DNA of 20,467 nt from JAQIBY01 sp964527535. Its GTDB lineage: Bacteria > Bacteroidota > Bacteroidia > Bacteroidales > ML635J-15. The DNA lies in assembly GCA_964527535.1 (NCBI GenBank), contig CAZGPW010000115.1, forward strand, positions 1 to 20,467. Direction: 5' to 3'. Within the stretch, counting starts at the first letter, position 1. Each line of letters starts with the position of its first letter. The notes beneath the pieces were generated by a model. The model saw only the letters and a program-made list of their open reading frames with translations, did no database searches and had not been told where the DNA came from. A program made the translations under genes and the position numbers. Shown one piece after another: positions 1-8,166 of the stretch.

Positions 1-693
1 GATATTGTGGCCAGAGCCATTGATCAGAAAATGAAAGAACAGGGGTCTGATCATGTTTACCTTGATGCTACCATACTGAGTGAAGAAGCGTTCAAAGATA
101 AGTTTCCAAACATTTTCCAAAAATGTAAAAACCATGGTATCAACCCGGTAAATGAGTTTATTCCTGTTGTCCCAAGTGCCCATTACCTCTGTGGAGGCAT
201 AGCTGTGGATAAAAACGGGGAAAGCTCAATCCACAGGTTATATGCTGTCGGGGAAAATGCTTATACCGGACTGCATGGTGCCAACAGGCTTGCTTCTAAC
301 TCATTGCTCGAAGCCCTTGTTTTTGCCGATAAAGCAGCCCAACACAGCCTGTCAAGAATTTCAGGATTATCATGGATGAATAACATTCCCAGGTGGAACG
401 ATGAAGGAACCACACCTAACGAAGAAATGGTGTTGATTACACAATCGAAAAAAGAAACCCAGGAAATCATGAGCAATTATGTGGGTATTGTCAGAAGCGA
501 CCTCAGGCTTAAACGTGCACTTGACAGATTAGCAATCATTTACCGGGAAAATGAAGAATTGTACAAAAAATCTAAATTAACAGTTAAAATTTGTGAACTT
601 CGCAACCTGATCAATGTGGGTTACCTTATCATTAAAATGGCACAATCAAGAAAAGAAAGCATTGGCCTGCATTATAACATTGATTATGTGTAA
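1..693 (+). CDS. nadB: L-aspartate oxidase, C-terminal part (5' end outside window)
   Basis: NadB is a flavoprotein that oxidises L-aspartate to iminoaspartate, the first step of de novo NAD synthesis in the cytoplasm; NadA then uses the product. The reading frame is open from base 1, so only the last 230 residues are present. They include the FAD/substrate-site block AHYLCGGI followed by GENAYTGLHGANRLASNSLLE, which is diagnostic of NadB against the related fumarate reductase/succinate dehydrogenase flavoproteins, and the C-terminal helical domain. Near the end, where NadB proteins usually read ESRGLH, this protein reads ESIGLH, so an Arg is replaced by Ile; this is outside the catalytic core. 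A GTG at base 7 is internal, not the start. The C10 protease gene starts 91 bp downstream with no terminator seen between them. Confidence 0.95.
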   Translation, partial: DIVARAIDQKMKEQGSDHVYLDATILSEEAFKDKFPNIFQKCKNHGINPVNEFIPVVPSAHYLCGGIAVDKNGESSIHRLYAVGENAYTGLHGANRLASNSLLEALVFADKAAQHSLSRISGLSWMNNIPRWNDEGTTPNEEMVLITQSKKETQEIMSNYVGIVRSDLRLKRALDRLAIIYRENEELYKKSKLTVKICELRNLINVGYLIIKMAQSRKESIGLHYNIDYV

Positions 694-784
694 ACCATAC
701 ATTTGAATGCAACAAAATAATATAAAATAGCGTCTTTAAAACACAAACAAAGAATATTTTGAGTATAAACCTAATATAGTTATT

Positions 785-2905
785 ATGAAAATTAAATTTT
801 TATTGATTGTTCTCCTCATTGGAGGAATGGGGTTTCTTAATGCCAAAGAAGTGCCCCGGGAAATGGCTGAAAAAGCTGCAAAGAACTTTTATTATCAGCA
901 TGTAAATCAAATTAAAAACCTGGATTATGCTGATATAGAGCTCAAACTTGTATCCGCAAACAGAAAAAACGCCCAAGCCGCATTTTATGCTTTTGACATT
1001 AACGACAACCGTGGTTTTGTCCTGGTTTCGGAAGATGACGGAGCCAAACCTGTACTTGCCTATGCATTTAAAGGTCATTTTAATGAAGGAAACATGCATC
1101 CTGGACAGGCCGATATGTTGGAATGGTATGCCAACCAAATTGCCTACATTGCAAACAACAACATCAAAGCAGATGAAAAAACTGCAGCACAATGGCAATC
1201 GCTCCTTGAATATACACCTGCAAAAGGCATAAAATCATACAGAAATGTAGAACCTCTGTTATTGACAGAATGGAACCAGGGATATCCATACAACGAGATG
1301 TGCCCTGAAGACAACGATGGAATAGCAGGACATGTGCCGGTAGGTTGTGTAGCAACAGCCATGGGACAGGTAATGAAACACTGGAATTACCCCGAAACCG
1401 GAACAGGTTCAAAAACACATACAAACTGGTCTAATGGTGGTTATGGTGACATCACTGTAAACTTTGCAAATCAAGTATATAATTGGGCAGGGATTCCGTT
1501 GAAAGGCAATGGCCAAAATGACGAACTGGCAAAAATCAATTTTCACGCTGGTGTTGCCGTGGAAATGCATTGGGCACCCGATGGATCAGGATCGCAAACC
1601 GGAAAAGTGGCTACTGCTCTTAAAGATTATTTTAAGTACGATGAATCCATTCAATTGATAAGCAAAAGCAATTACAGTGACGCGCAGTATAAAGAAATTT
1701 TACGTACACAGCTTGATAATAATTTTCCCATGGTGTATTCCGGTTCTTCCTCCGAAAGTGGGCATGCCTGGAATTGCGATGGCTATTTGGAGGATGAATT
1801 TCACATGAACTGGGGCTGGGGCGGTGCCGGCAACGGTTACTATACCCTTGATGACCTTACATCAACAGCTACACCCGGTGGTGATGAAAACAATTTTATT
1901 TACAATCAACAAGCCATCAAAAACATTTACCCCGAAGATAACTACCCTGAATATTGCAGTGGTACAAAAGACATCATTTCACATCAGGGGGCTTTTGGCG
2001 ATGGCAGTGCCGATGAAGATTATCAGAACAACATGAGCTGCCAATATCTGATCTCTCCTAACTGTGGCCAAATCATTACATTAGATTTTGAACAATTTGA
2101 TCTTGCCGAAGGTGATGTGATCCATTTATACAGTGGAGAATCTACAGATGCCCCGCTCATCGAAACTTTTGATATGGATAATATCCCCACATCATCTGTG
2201 CAAAGTAACTACGGAAACCTTCTTATTGAATTTTTAACCGATGGTAGCAATACTGCGGATGGATGGTATGTCTCTTTCAACTCTGATTACTGCAAAACAG
2301 GGCTTACCTATACTGACCTTACAGGAACGGTGAGTGACGGCAGTGGGGTATGTGACTACAATAAATCTACTGTATGCTCATGGTATATCGAACCGGACAA
2401 TGCTGAATCCATACACCTTGATTTTACTGAATTTGATCTTGGGGGCTCCATGGATTATTTGGATGTTTATAAAAATGGCCCTGGCGAACTCGTGGAAAAA
2501 TTTGATGCCGGCAATACACCTACACAACTGGTGGTTGACGCTCCGGTTGTATTTTTGCAATTTTATGCCGATTCAGATGATGATGTGGGAACCGGTTTTA
2601 CAATTGACTATTCCACAACTGTGGGTATGGAAAATCATGAAATCATTAATAACACATCCGTTTTTCCCAACCCGGCATCCGATCAGATTAACCTCACTTT
2701 TTCCCTGGTAAATCCCGATGAAATTAACATCAGGGTATATGATATGGTGGGTAAGACCATTGGTAAAACTGCCATCCAGGGAATCAAAGGATATCAGAAA
2801 ATTGAACTTGACAAACTGATTGACATTTCAGAATCCGGAGTTTATCTTATTGATATATCAGCCGACAACCAAACCATAACTAAACGAGTAAGCATCGTTA
2901 AATAA
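785..2905 (+). CDS. Secreted C10 (streptopain-like) cysteine protease with two CUB-like domains and a T9SS sorting domain
   Basis: This is a 706-residue exported protease. Residues 1-20 form a Sec signal peptide ending in LNA. Residues about 22-145 resemble the inhibitory propeptide of C10 peptidases (RGFVLVSEDDGAKPVLAY is typical). The catalytic domain spans about 155-385: Cys188 in VPVGCVATAMGQ, His327 in GHAWNCDGY, and N342-W343 in the MNWGWGG block, an order and spacing close to streptopain (SpeB). Two Cys-bounded CUB-like domains follow at about 391-503 and 503-610. Residues about 625-706 form a type A T9SS sorting domain with VFPNPASD, VYDMVGK, GVYLIDI and a basic end. Expected route: Sec export, then T9SS secretion or surface attachment, with activation by propeptide removal. 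Substrate is unknown; roles in nutrient protein breakdown or virulence would be inference. Family call is firm. Confidence 0.93.
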   Translation: MKIKFLLIVLLIGGMGFLNAKEVPREMAEKAAKNFYYQHVNQIKNLDYADIELKLVSANRKNAQAAFYAFDINDNRGFVLVSEDDGAKPVLAYAFKGHFNEGNMHPGQADMLEWYANQIAYIANNNIKADEKTAAQWQSLLEYTPAKGIKSYRNVEPLLLTEWNQGYPYNEMCPEDNDGIAGHVPVGCVATAMGQVMKHWNYPETGTGSKTHTNWSNGGYGDITVNFANQVYNWAGIPLKGNGQNDELAKINFHAGVAVEMHWAPDGSGSQTGKVATALKDYFKYDESIQLISKSNYSDAQYKEILRTQLDNNFPMVYSGSSSESGHAWNCDGYLEDEFHMNWGWGGAGNGYYTLDDLTSTATPGGDENNFIYNQQAIKNIYPEDNYPEYCSGTKDIISHQGAFGDGSADEDYQNNMSCQYLISPNCGQIITLDFEQFDLAEGDVIHLYSGESTDAPLIETFDMDNIPTSSVQSNYGNLLIEFLTDGSNTADGWYVSFNSDYCKTGLTYTDLTGTVSDGSGVCDYNKSTVCSWYIEPDNAESIHLDFTEFDLGGSMDYLDVYKNGPGELVEKFDAGNTPTQLVVDAPVVFLQFYADSDDDVGTGFTIDYSTTVGMENHEIINNTSVFPNPASDQINLTFSLVNPDEINIRVYDMVGKTIGKTAIQGIKGYQKIELDKLIDISESGVYLIDISADNQTITKRVSIVK

Positions 2906-2925
2906 ATCTTTGACACAACTCATAT

Positions 2926-2961
2926 AAAAACCGTTGTAATTTGCGAATTACAACGGTTTTT
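2926..2961 (+). terminator. Rho-independent terminator of the C10 protease gene
   Basis: A perfect 16-bp inverted repeat (arms 2926-2941 and 2946-2961) with a 4-nt TGCG loop. The arms are A-rich outside and T-rich at the 3' end, so the hairpin ends in a T run. It lies 20 bp after the protease stop codon and before the phosphatase gene, so it should separate the two transcripts. Confidence 0.85.
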
Positions 2962-3013
2962 ATGTTTTCGGATCGTTTTTTTCTTCATTGATTTTATGTG
3001 TTGAATATTTTAC

Positions 3014-3021
3014 TATCTTTC
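3014..3021 (+). promoter_or_regulatory. Possible -7 box upstream of the acid phosphatase gene
   Basis: TATCTTTC matches the Bacteroidota -7 consensus TAnnTTTG at 5 of 6 defined bases and lies 25 bp before the start codon, just after a terminator. No TTTG is found at the ideal 19-bp spacing; the nearest TTG is at 2988-2990. Weak call. Confidence 0.35.
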
Positions 3022-3046
3022 GCTTTAAATTTTTAAGGCGTACAAA

Positions 3047-3850
3047 ATGAAAAATTTCATCTTAATTGCATTTGCGGCCATCATTTTTTCGGGTTGTCAG
3101 GATAACACACCACAACCCGGAGAAAGTAAAGCTGCAAAAAACGAACACCTGGTCATGGCTACGGCCTGGTATCAAAAATCAGCAGAAATGGATGCTTGTT
3201 ATCATCAGGCGTTTAATCTGGCAGAAATGGCGCTTAAAAATCAAATCAGCACCGACAGTTCAGATAAGCCAAATGCTATTATCCTGGACATTGATGAAAC
3301 CTTGCTTGATAACAGCCCTTTTCAGGTGAAAATGATCAGGACAGGAAAACAGTATTCACATGATTTCTGGAAACAATGGACTGACAGAGCAGAAGCTAAA
3401 GCCCTTCCAGGAGCCATTGAGTTTTTGAAGTATGCATCAGGTGCCGGCATTGAAATTTATTATATCTCCAACCGAAGGGAAAACGAACTGGAATCAACCA
3501 TTTCAAACATGGAAAACCTTGATTTCCCCGAAACAAGGCCGGACCATTACCTCCTGAAATCTACCACAAGCGATAAAAAAGCTCGTCGCAAACAGATAAC
3601 ACAAGACTATGATGTACTTTTATATGTCGGTGATAACCTTGGTGATTTCAGTAATTATTTTGATAACAGAGAAAATAATTTGGGAAAAGATAAGCTTGCG
3701 CAAGTAAAAGATAAGTTCGGAACGCAATTCATCATCTTGCCTAATCCCATGTATGGAAATTGGGTAGATGCATTAAAGAAAAAGTCCGGCATTGATGATT
3801 ACACAAAGTTTATTGATCATTTACCATCCCGGTTGGATGCATGGGAATGA
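3047..3850 (+). CDS. HAD-family acid phosphatase lipoprotein, e(P4) / class C type
   Basis: A 267-residue lipoprotein with signal peptide and lipobox FSGC (lipidated Cys17), so membrane anchored. The rest is a HAD phosphatase of the class C / lipoprotein e(P4) 5'-nucleotidase family: motif I ILDIDET with the Asp nucleophile D81 and D83, motif II around SNR (141-143), and motif IV YVGDNLGDF with D196 and D200 for metal binding. The long helical N-terminal part (AWYQKSAEMDACYHQAF) before motif I is also characteristic of this family. Members dephosphorylate nucleotide monophosphates and other phosphomonoesters outside the cytoplasm, allowing nucleoside or phosphate scavenging; the actual substrate here is not shown by sequence. 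It stands alone between a terminator and a receiver gene 61 bp downstream. Confidence 0.9.
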   Translation: MKNFILIAFAAIIFSGCQDNTPQPGESKAAKNEHLVMATAWYQKSAEMDACYHQAFNLAEMALKNQISTDSSDKPNAIILDIDETLLDNSPFQVKMIRTGKQYSHDFWKQWTDRAEAKALPGAIEFLKYASGAGIEIYYISNRRENELESTISNMENLDFPETRPDHYLLKSTTSDKKARRKQITQDYDVLLYVGDNLGDFSNYFDNRENNLGKDKLAQVKDKFGTQFIILPNPMYGNWVDALKKKSGIDDYTKFIDHLPSRLDAWE

Positions 3851-3911
3851 TACACTATAGACCCTGAAAGACTTGTTTTATCAACGGGAACATTAATTCC
3901 ATAATGCCAAG

Positions 3912-4286
3912 ATGAAAGTTAACTGGTCAAAATACAAAGTATTGATTGTTGAGGATGATGTGGTGAACTATCAGCTCCTGAAGGTTTTTCTTAAACGTAC
4001 CGGGATTCAAATAATTCATGCTTCTGCGGGAACTGAGGTTATGGAAATTGTTGAAGATGCCGCACCGGACATTGTGCTTATGGATGTACAACTGCCCCAT
4101 GTAAATGGAATACAACTCACAGAAATGATGAAATCACAACACCCGGAAATTCCCATTATTGTACAAACGGCCAGCATTCTGGAATCGCAAATAAAAGAAA
4201 TGATGGAGATAGGGTGCGAAGACTACCTGTTGAAACCTATAAACAGGGAAGATATGATCAAGGGTATGAATAAATACCTAACTTAA
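3912..4286 (+). CDS. Stand-alone response regulator receiver domain
   Basis: A 124-residue protein made of a single CheY-like receiver domain without an output domain. The acidic pair is D15-D16 in VEDD, the phosphoacceptor is D58 in LMDVQLP, the conserved Thr is T86 in VQTAS, and the conserved Lys is K108 in LLKPI, so it should be phosphorylatable. The sequence resembles receivers of Bacteroidota hybrid histidine kinases, but no kinase or phosphotransfer protein is in the window. It may act as a phosphorelay intermediate or bind a partner protein; the target cannot be inferred. It is 61 bp after the phosphatase gene and converges on the transglycosylase gene with only 23 bp between their ends. 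Confidence 0.9.
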   Translation: MKVNWSKYKVLIVEDDVVNYQLLKVFLKRTGIQIIHASAGTEVMEIVEDAAPDIVLMDVQLPHVNGIQLTEMMKSQHPEIPIIVQTASILESQIKEMMEIGCEDYLLKPINREDMIKGMNKYLT

Positions 4287-4309
4287 AAAAAACACTCGTT
4301 CATCCCACC

Positions 4310-5578
4310 TCATTCCACATAAAGCACAATTTCCTCATCGTAATACAAGGGTTTCCCTTCCGGAAAATCGTTCCAGTGCCTGATGTCCTGAATCGTGCAA
4401 TTGTGATTTATAGCAATTTTATGCAGAGAGTCACCCTTTTGCACTATGTACTTTATGGCTTTTCGTTTTATGTTTTTTTCTGTCTTTTTTTTCGAAATAA
4501 AGTGTTCCCCTGTTATGATCTCCTGATTTAGAATAAAAGCAATGCTCTCTGACCGCGGCAAAACCAAAATACAGCCTTTATCATTTTCAGGAATAACTCC
4601 CTGCCTGTACACCGGATTCAATTTTTTCACGATAGCAAAGTCTATACCCAGCACCTCAGCAACACGATCAAGCGATGTTTTTTTTCCGACATGCAATGTA
4701 TCTGCCTGATGATAGTAACAAAGTGGTACTCCGGGTTTGATGTTAAAATCCTGGTGATAATGCAACACATAATTCATGGCGATAAAAGCAGGCACATAAC
4801 CTTGCATTTGATCCGACAGTTTATGTCTTATTTTCCAATAATTTGTTTCACCTCCACAACGTGCCATGGCTTTCTGGATGGCACCCGGCCCACCGTTGTA
4901 TGCTCCCATAGCCAGATGCCAGTCTCCAAAGATCCTGTACAGATACGACAGGTATTTACAGGCTGCATCGGTGGATTTGTGTGGGTCACATCGTTCATCT
5001 ACCCAGGCATCTATCTGTAAATCAAACAAGCCTGCAGCCCCTGGCAAAAATTGCCATAATCCTACAGCTCCGCTTTTTGAAACAGCTGTTGGGTCCAGCG
5101 ATGATTCCACTGACGCCAGGTGTTTGAGTTCTGGTGGCAGCTCATATTTGTTCAAGTAATGGTCAAACAGGGGATAATAAAAAGCCGAACGCCCCAGAAT
5201 GCGGGATATCTTTTGGGGATTCCGCAGCCCATAAGCCTGAATATATGCTTTCACAGAAGGGTGATAAGTCAATGGAATTTCTGTTCTGCGCGACAGTTTT
5301 TCCAACCTGCTTATTATTAATGAATCATTGTGACTTGCTTCATAAGCACTGTATGTTTTTGTTTCTTGATCAGTGATCTTTATCCCCGACACAATAAGTG
5401 AATCGTATAAACGCTGCGTGTTGTCCACCATGCTGTCCGGCAATGTGCTATCAAAACTCCTGTTTTCACTTGCAGGTTCCTTTTTGTCTTTATCATTATC
5501 CCCGTCGGCATGTACGGGACATACGGAAACGAATGCAAGAAAAACAAGTATGTGTCTGTAAATCTGAAACTTTAGCAT
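4310..5578 (-). CDS. mltD: Membrane-bound lytic murein transglycosylase D-like protein with LysM
   Basis: A 422-residue envelope enzyme that would cleave glycan strands of peptidoglycan, giving 1,6-anhydro-muropeptides. Residues 1-24 are a signal peptide ending in VHA. A Cys at 20 is not in a good lipobox, so unlike E. coli MltD this copy is probably not a lipoprotein. The SLT domain covers about 145-260: catalytic Glu158 in SVESSLDP, then SGAVGLWQFLPG and GAYNGGPGAI. A region at about 291-341 (DTLHVGKKTSLDRVAEVLGI) looks like a degenerate LysM, and a clear LysM is at 375-421 (YIVQKGDSLHKIA). It lies 17 bp downstream of the receptor gene on the same strand, but a -7 box upstream suggests it can also be transcribed alone. 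Confidence 0.9.
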   Translation of the reverse strand: MLKFQIYRHILVFLAFVSVCPVHADGDNDKDKKEPASENRSFDSTLPDSMVDNTQRLYDSLIVSGIKITDQETKTYSAYEASHNDSLIISRLEKLSRRTEIPLTYHPSVKAYIQAYGLRNPQKISRILGRSAFYYPLFDHYLNKYELPPELKHLASVESSLDPTAVSKSGAVGLWQFLPGAAGLFDLQIDAWVDERCDPHKSTDAACKYLSYLYRIFGDWHLAMGAYNGGPGAIQKAMARCGGETNYWKIRHKLSDQMQGYVPAFIAMNYVLHYHQDFNIKPGVPLCYYHQADTLHVGKKTSLDRVAEVLGIDFAIVKKLNPVYRQGVIPENDKGCILVLPRSESIAFILNQEIITGEHFISKKKTEKNIKRKAIKYIVQKGDSLHKIAINHNCTIQDIRHWNDFPEGKPLYYDEEIVLYVE

Positions 5579-5595
5579 GGCCTAGCTTATTAGCT

Positions 5596-8055
5596 TTAAA
5601 ATGTACCACGCAAAGATAATATAAAACTACGTCCCATGGCAGGTATGCCTGAAGAATAAGGACGATACAACTGGTCTGTTAAATTTTCCACCCCTGCTGA
5701 AAATACCAGGTTTTTATTCATCGCATAGGATAATTTTAAATTTACAGCGTACCAGGAAGGCGCATACAACCCTTCCGGGTTAAATTGTTCTTCTTCCGCC
5801 AGATTTGATTGCCTGACAGCGTAAGATTGATCTACGGCGTACATGTAAGTTTTGTCATGCTCTTCAGGGCTGAGTTCATCAGGCGATATTTCTCCATTGT
5901 AACTAACCGAAGCATCTATGCTTAGCTGTCCTGATCTGAAAATCGCATGTGTGCTGCCATATAAGGGAGGCACGTGCCTGTATGGATTATTATCCTGATC
6001 ATAACCGTACACCTTTGTTAATAATGATTTTACTGAAATGTTTTTGGTGATATCAGCGTATATTCCACCATTAAAACCACACACATCCACCCTGCCAATA
6101 TTTTGTATGGCTTGTATCTGGGATAATTCTCCGTCATACATGATGCTGTCCTGTCCACCAAACTGGTAATCATCCCTGGCTATGGCATTGGTAATGATGG
6201 TATAAAATGCACCTCCTTCAATCCGCAGAATCTCGCTAAAGGTTTTGCTGATGTTAATATCAGCATTCCAGGCGTATTCAGGCTGCAAATCATCATTGGG
6301 AACAACAACAGCGCCCGGTTCCGAATCAAAAACCTTACCCATGTCATCAATGTTTGGTGCCCTGAAGCCGGATCCCAGGTTGAAACATACCTGCATTCCG
6401 GGTTCAGGTTTATATACAGCCCCTGCCATAAAATTCGGTGCCAGTAATTTCATGGTAATCTGTGAAAAAGAATAATCATAAAATGTATCGTCAAAAGGCG
6501 AATAAGCATATACACCATTAAGCCTGGCACCTGTTGTGAATGTCCAGTGGGGGTTTAATAAATACCGATAACTGAGGTACAACCCGGCATGGCTGTAATC
6601 CGAATTATCAGGATACCGGCTGGCTATATTTTCTGTCTCGCCTGAATAGATGTTTTCTCTAAACCCATCTGAAAACACTTTGCTTATTCCTGATTCCAAA
6701 CCATAGTATAGAGCGTGTTGATCGCTGAATGATTTGGACGCATCAACATTAATATTAAGGATTTTGACATTTTCCGTACGATGACGCAGTATTTCTGAGC
6801 GTAATTTACGGTCATGCCTGCTTTCCTCATAATCCTGGTAAGCAGCCTGAATTTTCATTTCATCCCAGGCTTTCCGTTTCTTGTTCAATTCCAAACCAAT
6901 GCTGTGTACCATCCACTTTTGGGGGCCGTAATACCATTCTGCATATTTGGGGTTCCCACCTGATTTTTGAATCAAGCGGTCGTAACGGGGAACATCAGAT
7001 GTTGTGCTGTAATAAAAATTGTATTTCAACAGCGCATGTTCATTTATCCGGTATGCAAATTTTTGCAACAGATGCGTTTGGGTAAACCCTGAGTTTTTGG
7101 CCAGGTGTTTATCTTTGTTGGGAACAACCGAATCCTGGCCGTCTGTTTCTGTTACATACAAGTCGTGCAGATAATATTTTTCTAACCCTTCGGACAGGCC
7201 GTTTGTGCCCATGTGTAAATCACCAAACTCAGCATACGATACGGATGTCAGTGAGCTGATTTTTTCCCCTGCAATATTAACATCAAAATGGCCGGTTTTT
7301 CCATTGTTTCCTGAATGGTACCTTACCAGGGCATTGCCATCAAATATCATGGTATCCGTTTGTGTAAATGCAGGTTCCAGCGTATGAAAATCCATCACCC
7401 CGCCTATGGCATCGCTGCCATAAATTACAGAGCCGGGGCCAAATATTACTTCGCTGCCTTCCAGTGCATTGGGATCAACAGACAACACATTTTGGAGGTT
7501 GCCGTGACGGTAAATGGCATTGTTCATCCTTATACCATCCACAACAATGAGCACTTTATTTGTGGCAAAGCCGCGTATCATCGGAGACCCGCCTCCAGGC
7601 TGGGATTTTTGCACAAAAACATGGCCACTGCCTGACAACATATCGGCACTTGTTTGGGGTTCCATCATGCTTATATCATTGGGTGAAATGACCTCAATTT
7701 TCATGGGGACTTCCTCCCTTTCTTGTTCCCAGCGGTTTGCAGATATTACCGTTTCTGATAATGTTATGATGCTGCGGTACATGGGAATTTTGTAATCCAT
7801 GCCTTTAATTTCAGTCATCCTGAGCAGACGACTTTGGTATGAGGCATGCTGAAAAAGCAGGCTGTCGCTTTCACCAAATCCCTTCAGCGATGCTTTACCA
7901 CTTTCATTGGTAATTACCGAATGCGTTTCACTGAAGTTTACTATGCCGGCATTGGCAACGGGCTTTTTCGTTGTTTCATCAAAAACAAATACCGTTTGTG
8001 AATATACACCCCCTGCAAACACAAAAAACAACAACCCTAAAATTAACTTTTTCAT
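5596..8055 (-). CDS. TonB-dependent outer-membrane receptor, possibly hemin/siderophore type
   Basis: An 819-residue outer-membrane transporter. I place the start at 8055 because a typical signal peptide begins there (MKKLILGLLFFVFAGGVYS); an in-frame ATG at 8091 would only add 12 polar residues. Residues about 20-90 form the carboxypeptidase-regulatory-like domain usual in Bacteroidota receptors. The plug is at about 115-225 (VLIVVDGIRMNN, GPGSVIYGSDAIGG). The remainder is the 22-strand barrel, ending in Phe as expected for BAM-assembled barrels. A FRAP motif near residue 563 followed by PNDDLQPE resembles the FRAP/NPxL pair of heme and hemoglobin receptors such as HmuR, but similar motifs occur in other receptors, so the substrate is uncertain. 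No SusD partner is adjacent, which argues against a glycan-uptake role. rnr is 111 bp upstream. Confidence 0.9.
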   Translation of the reverse strand: MKKLILGLLFFVFAGGVYSQTVFVFDETTKKPVANAGIVNFSETHSVITNESGKASLKGFGESDSLLFQHASYQSRLLRMTEIKGMDYKIPMYRSIITLSETVISANRWEQEREEVPMKIEVISPNDISMMEPQTSADMLSGSGHVFVQKSQPGGGSPMIRGFATNKVLIVVDGIRMNNAIYRHGNLQNVLSVDPNALEGSEVIFGPGSVIYGSDAIGGVMDFHTLEPAFTQTDTMIFDGNALVRYHSGNNGKTGHFDVNIAGEKISSLTSVSYAEFGDLHMGTNGLSEGLEKYYLHDLYVTETDGQDSVVPNKDKHLAKNSGFTQTHLLQKFAYRINEHALLKYNFYYSTTSDVPRYDRLIQKSGGNPKYAEWYYGPQKWMVHSIGLELNKKRKAWDEMKIQAAYQDYEESRHDRKLRSEILRHRTENVKILNINVDASKSFSDQHALYYGLESGISKVFSDGFRENIYSGETENIASRYPDNSDYSHAGLYLSYRYLLNPHWTFTTGARLNGVYAYSPFDDTFYDYSFSQITMKLLAPNFMAGAVYKPEPGMQVCFNLGSGFRAPNIDDMGKVFDSEPGAVVVPNDDLQPEYAWNADINISKTFSEILRIEGGAFYTIITNAIARDDYQFGGQDSIMYDGELSQIQAIQNIGRVDVCGFNGGIYADITKNISVKSLLTKVYGYDQDNNPYRHVPPLYGSTHAIFRSGQLSIDASVSYNGEISPDELSPEEHDKTYMYAVDQSYAVRQSNLAEEEQFNPEGLYAPSWYAVNLKLSYAMNKNLVFSAGVENLTDQLYRPYSSGIPAMGRSFILSLRGTF
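5611..5618 (-). promoter_or_regulatory. -7 box for mltD inside the 3' end of the receptor gene
   Basis: On the minus strand this reads TATCTTTG, an exact match to the Bacteroidota -7 consensus TAnnTTTG. It lies 33 bp before the transglycosylase ATG and within the last codons of the receptor gene. No TTTG is found at the ideal -33 position, so it is plausible but not certain. Confidence 0.45.
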
Positions 8056-8166
8056 GTTATGTGATTTTTGTTTAAAGGCTTTTGAATGCAAAAATCAAGC
8101 CATGACAAACTCTATTGCCATGTTTTTAAGGGGACATAATAATGCCTTGAGGCGTGGAAAAAAAGT

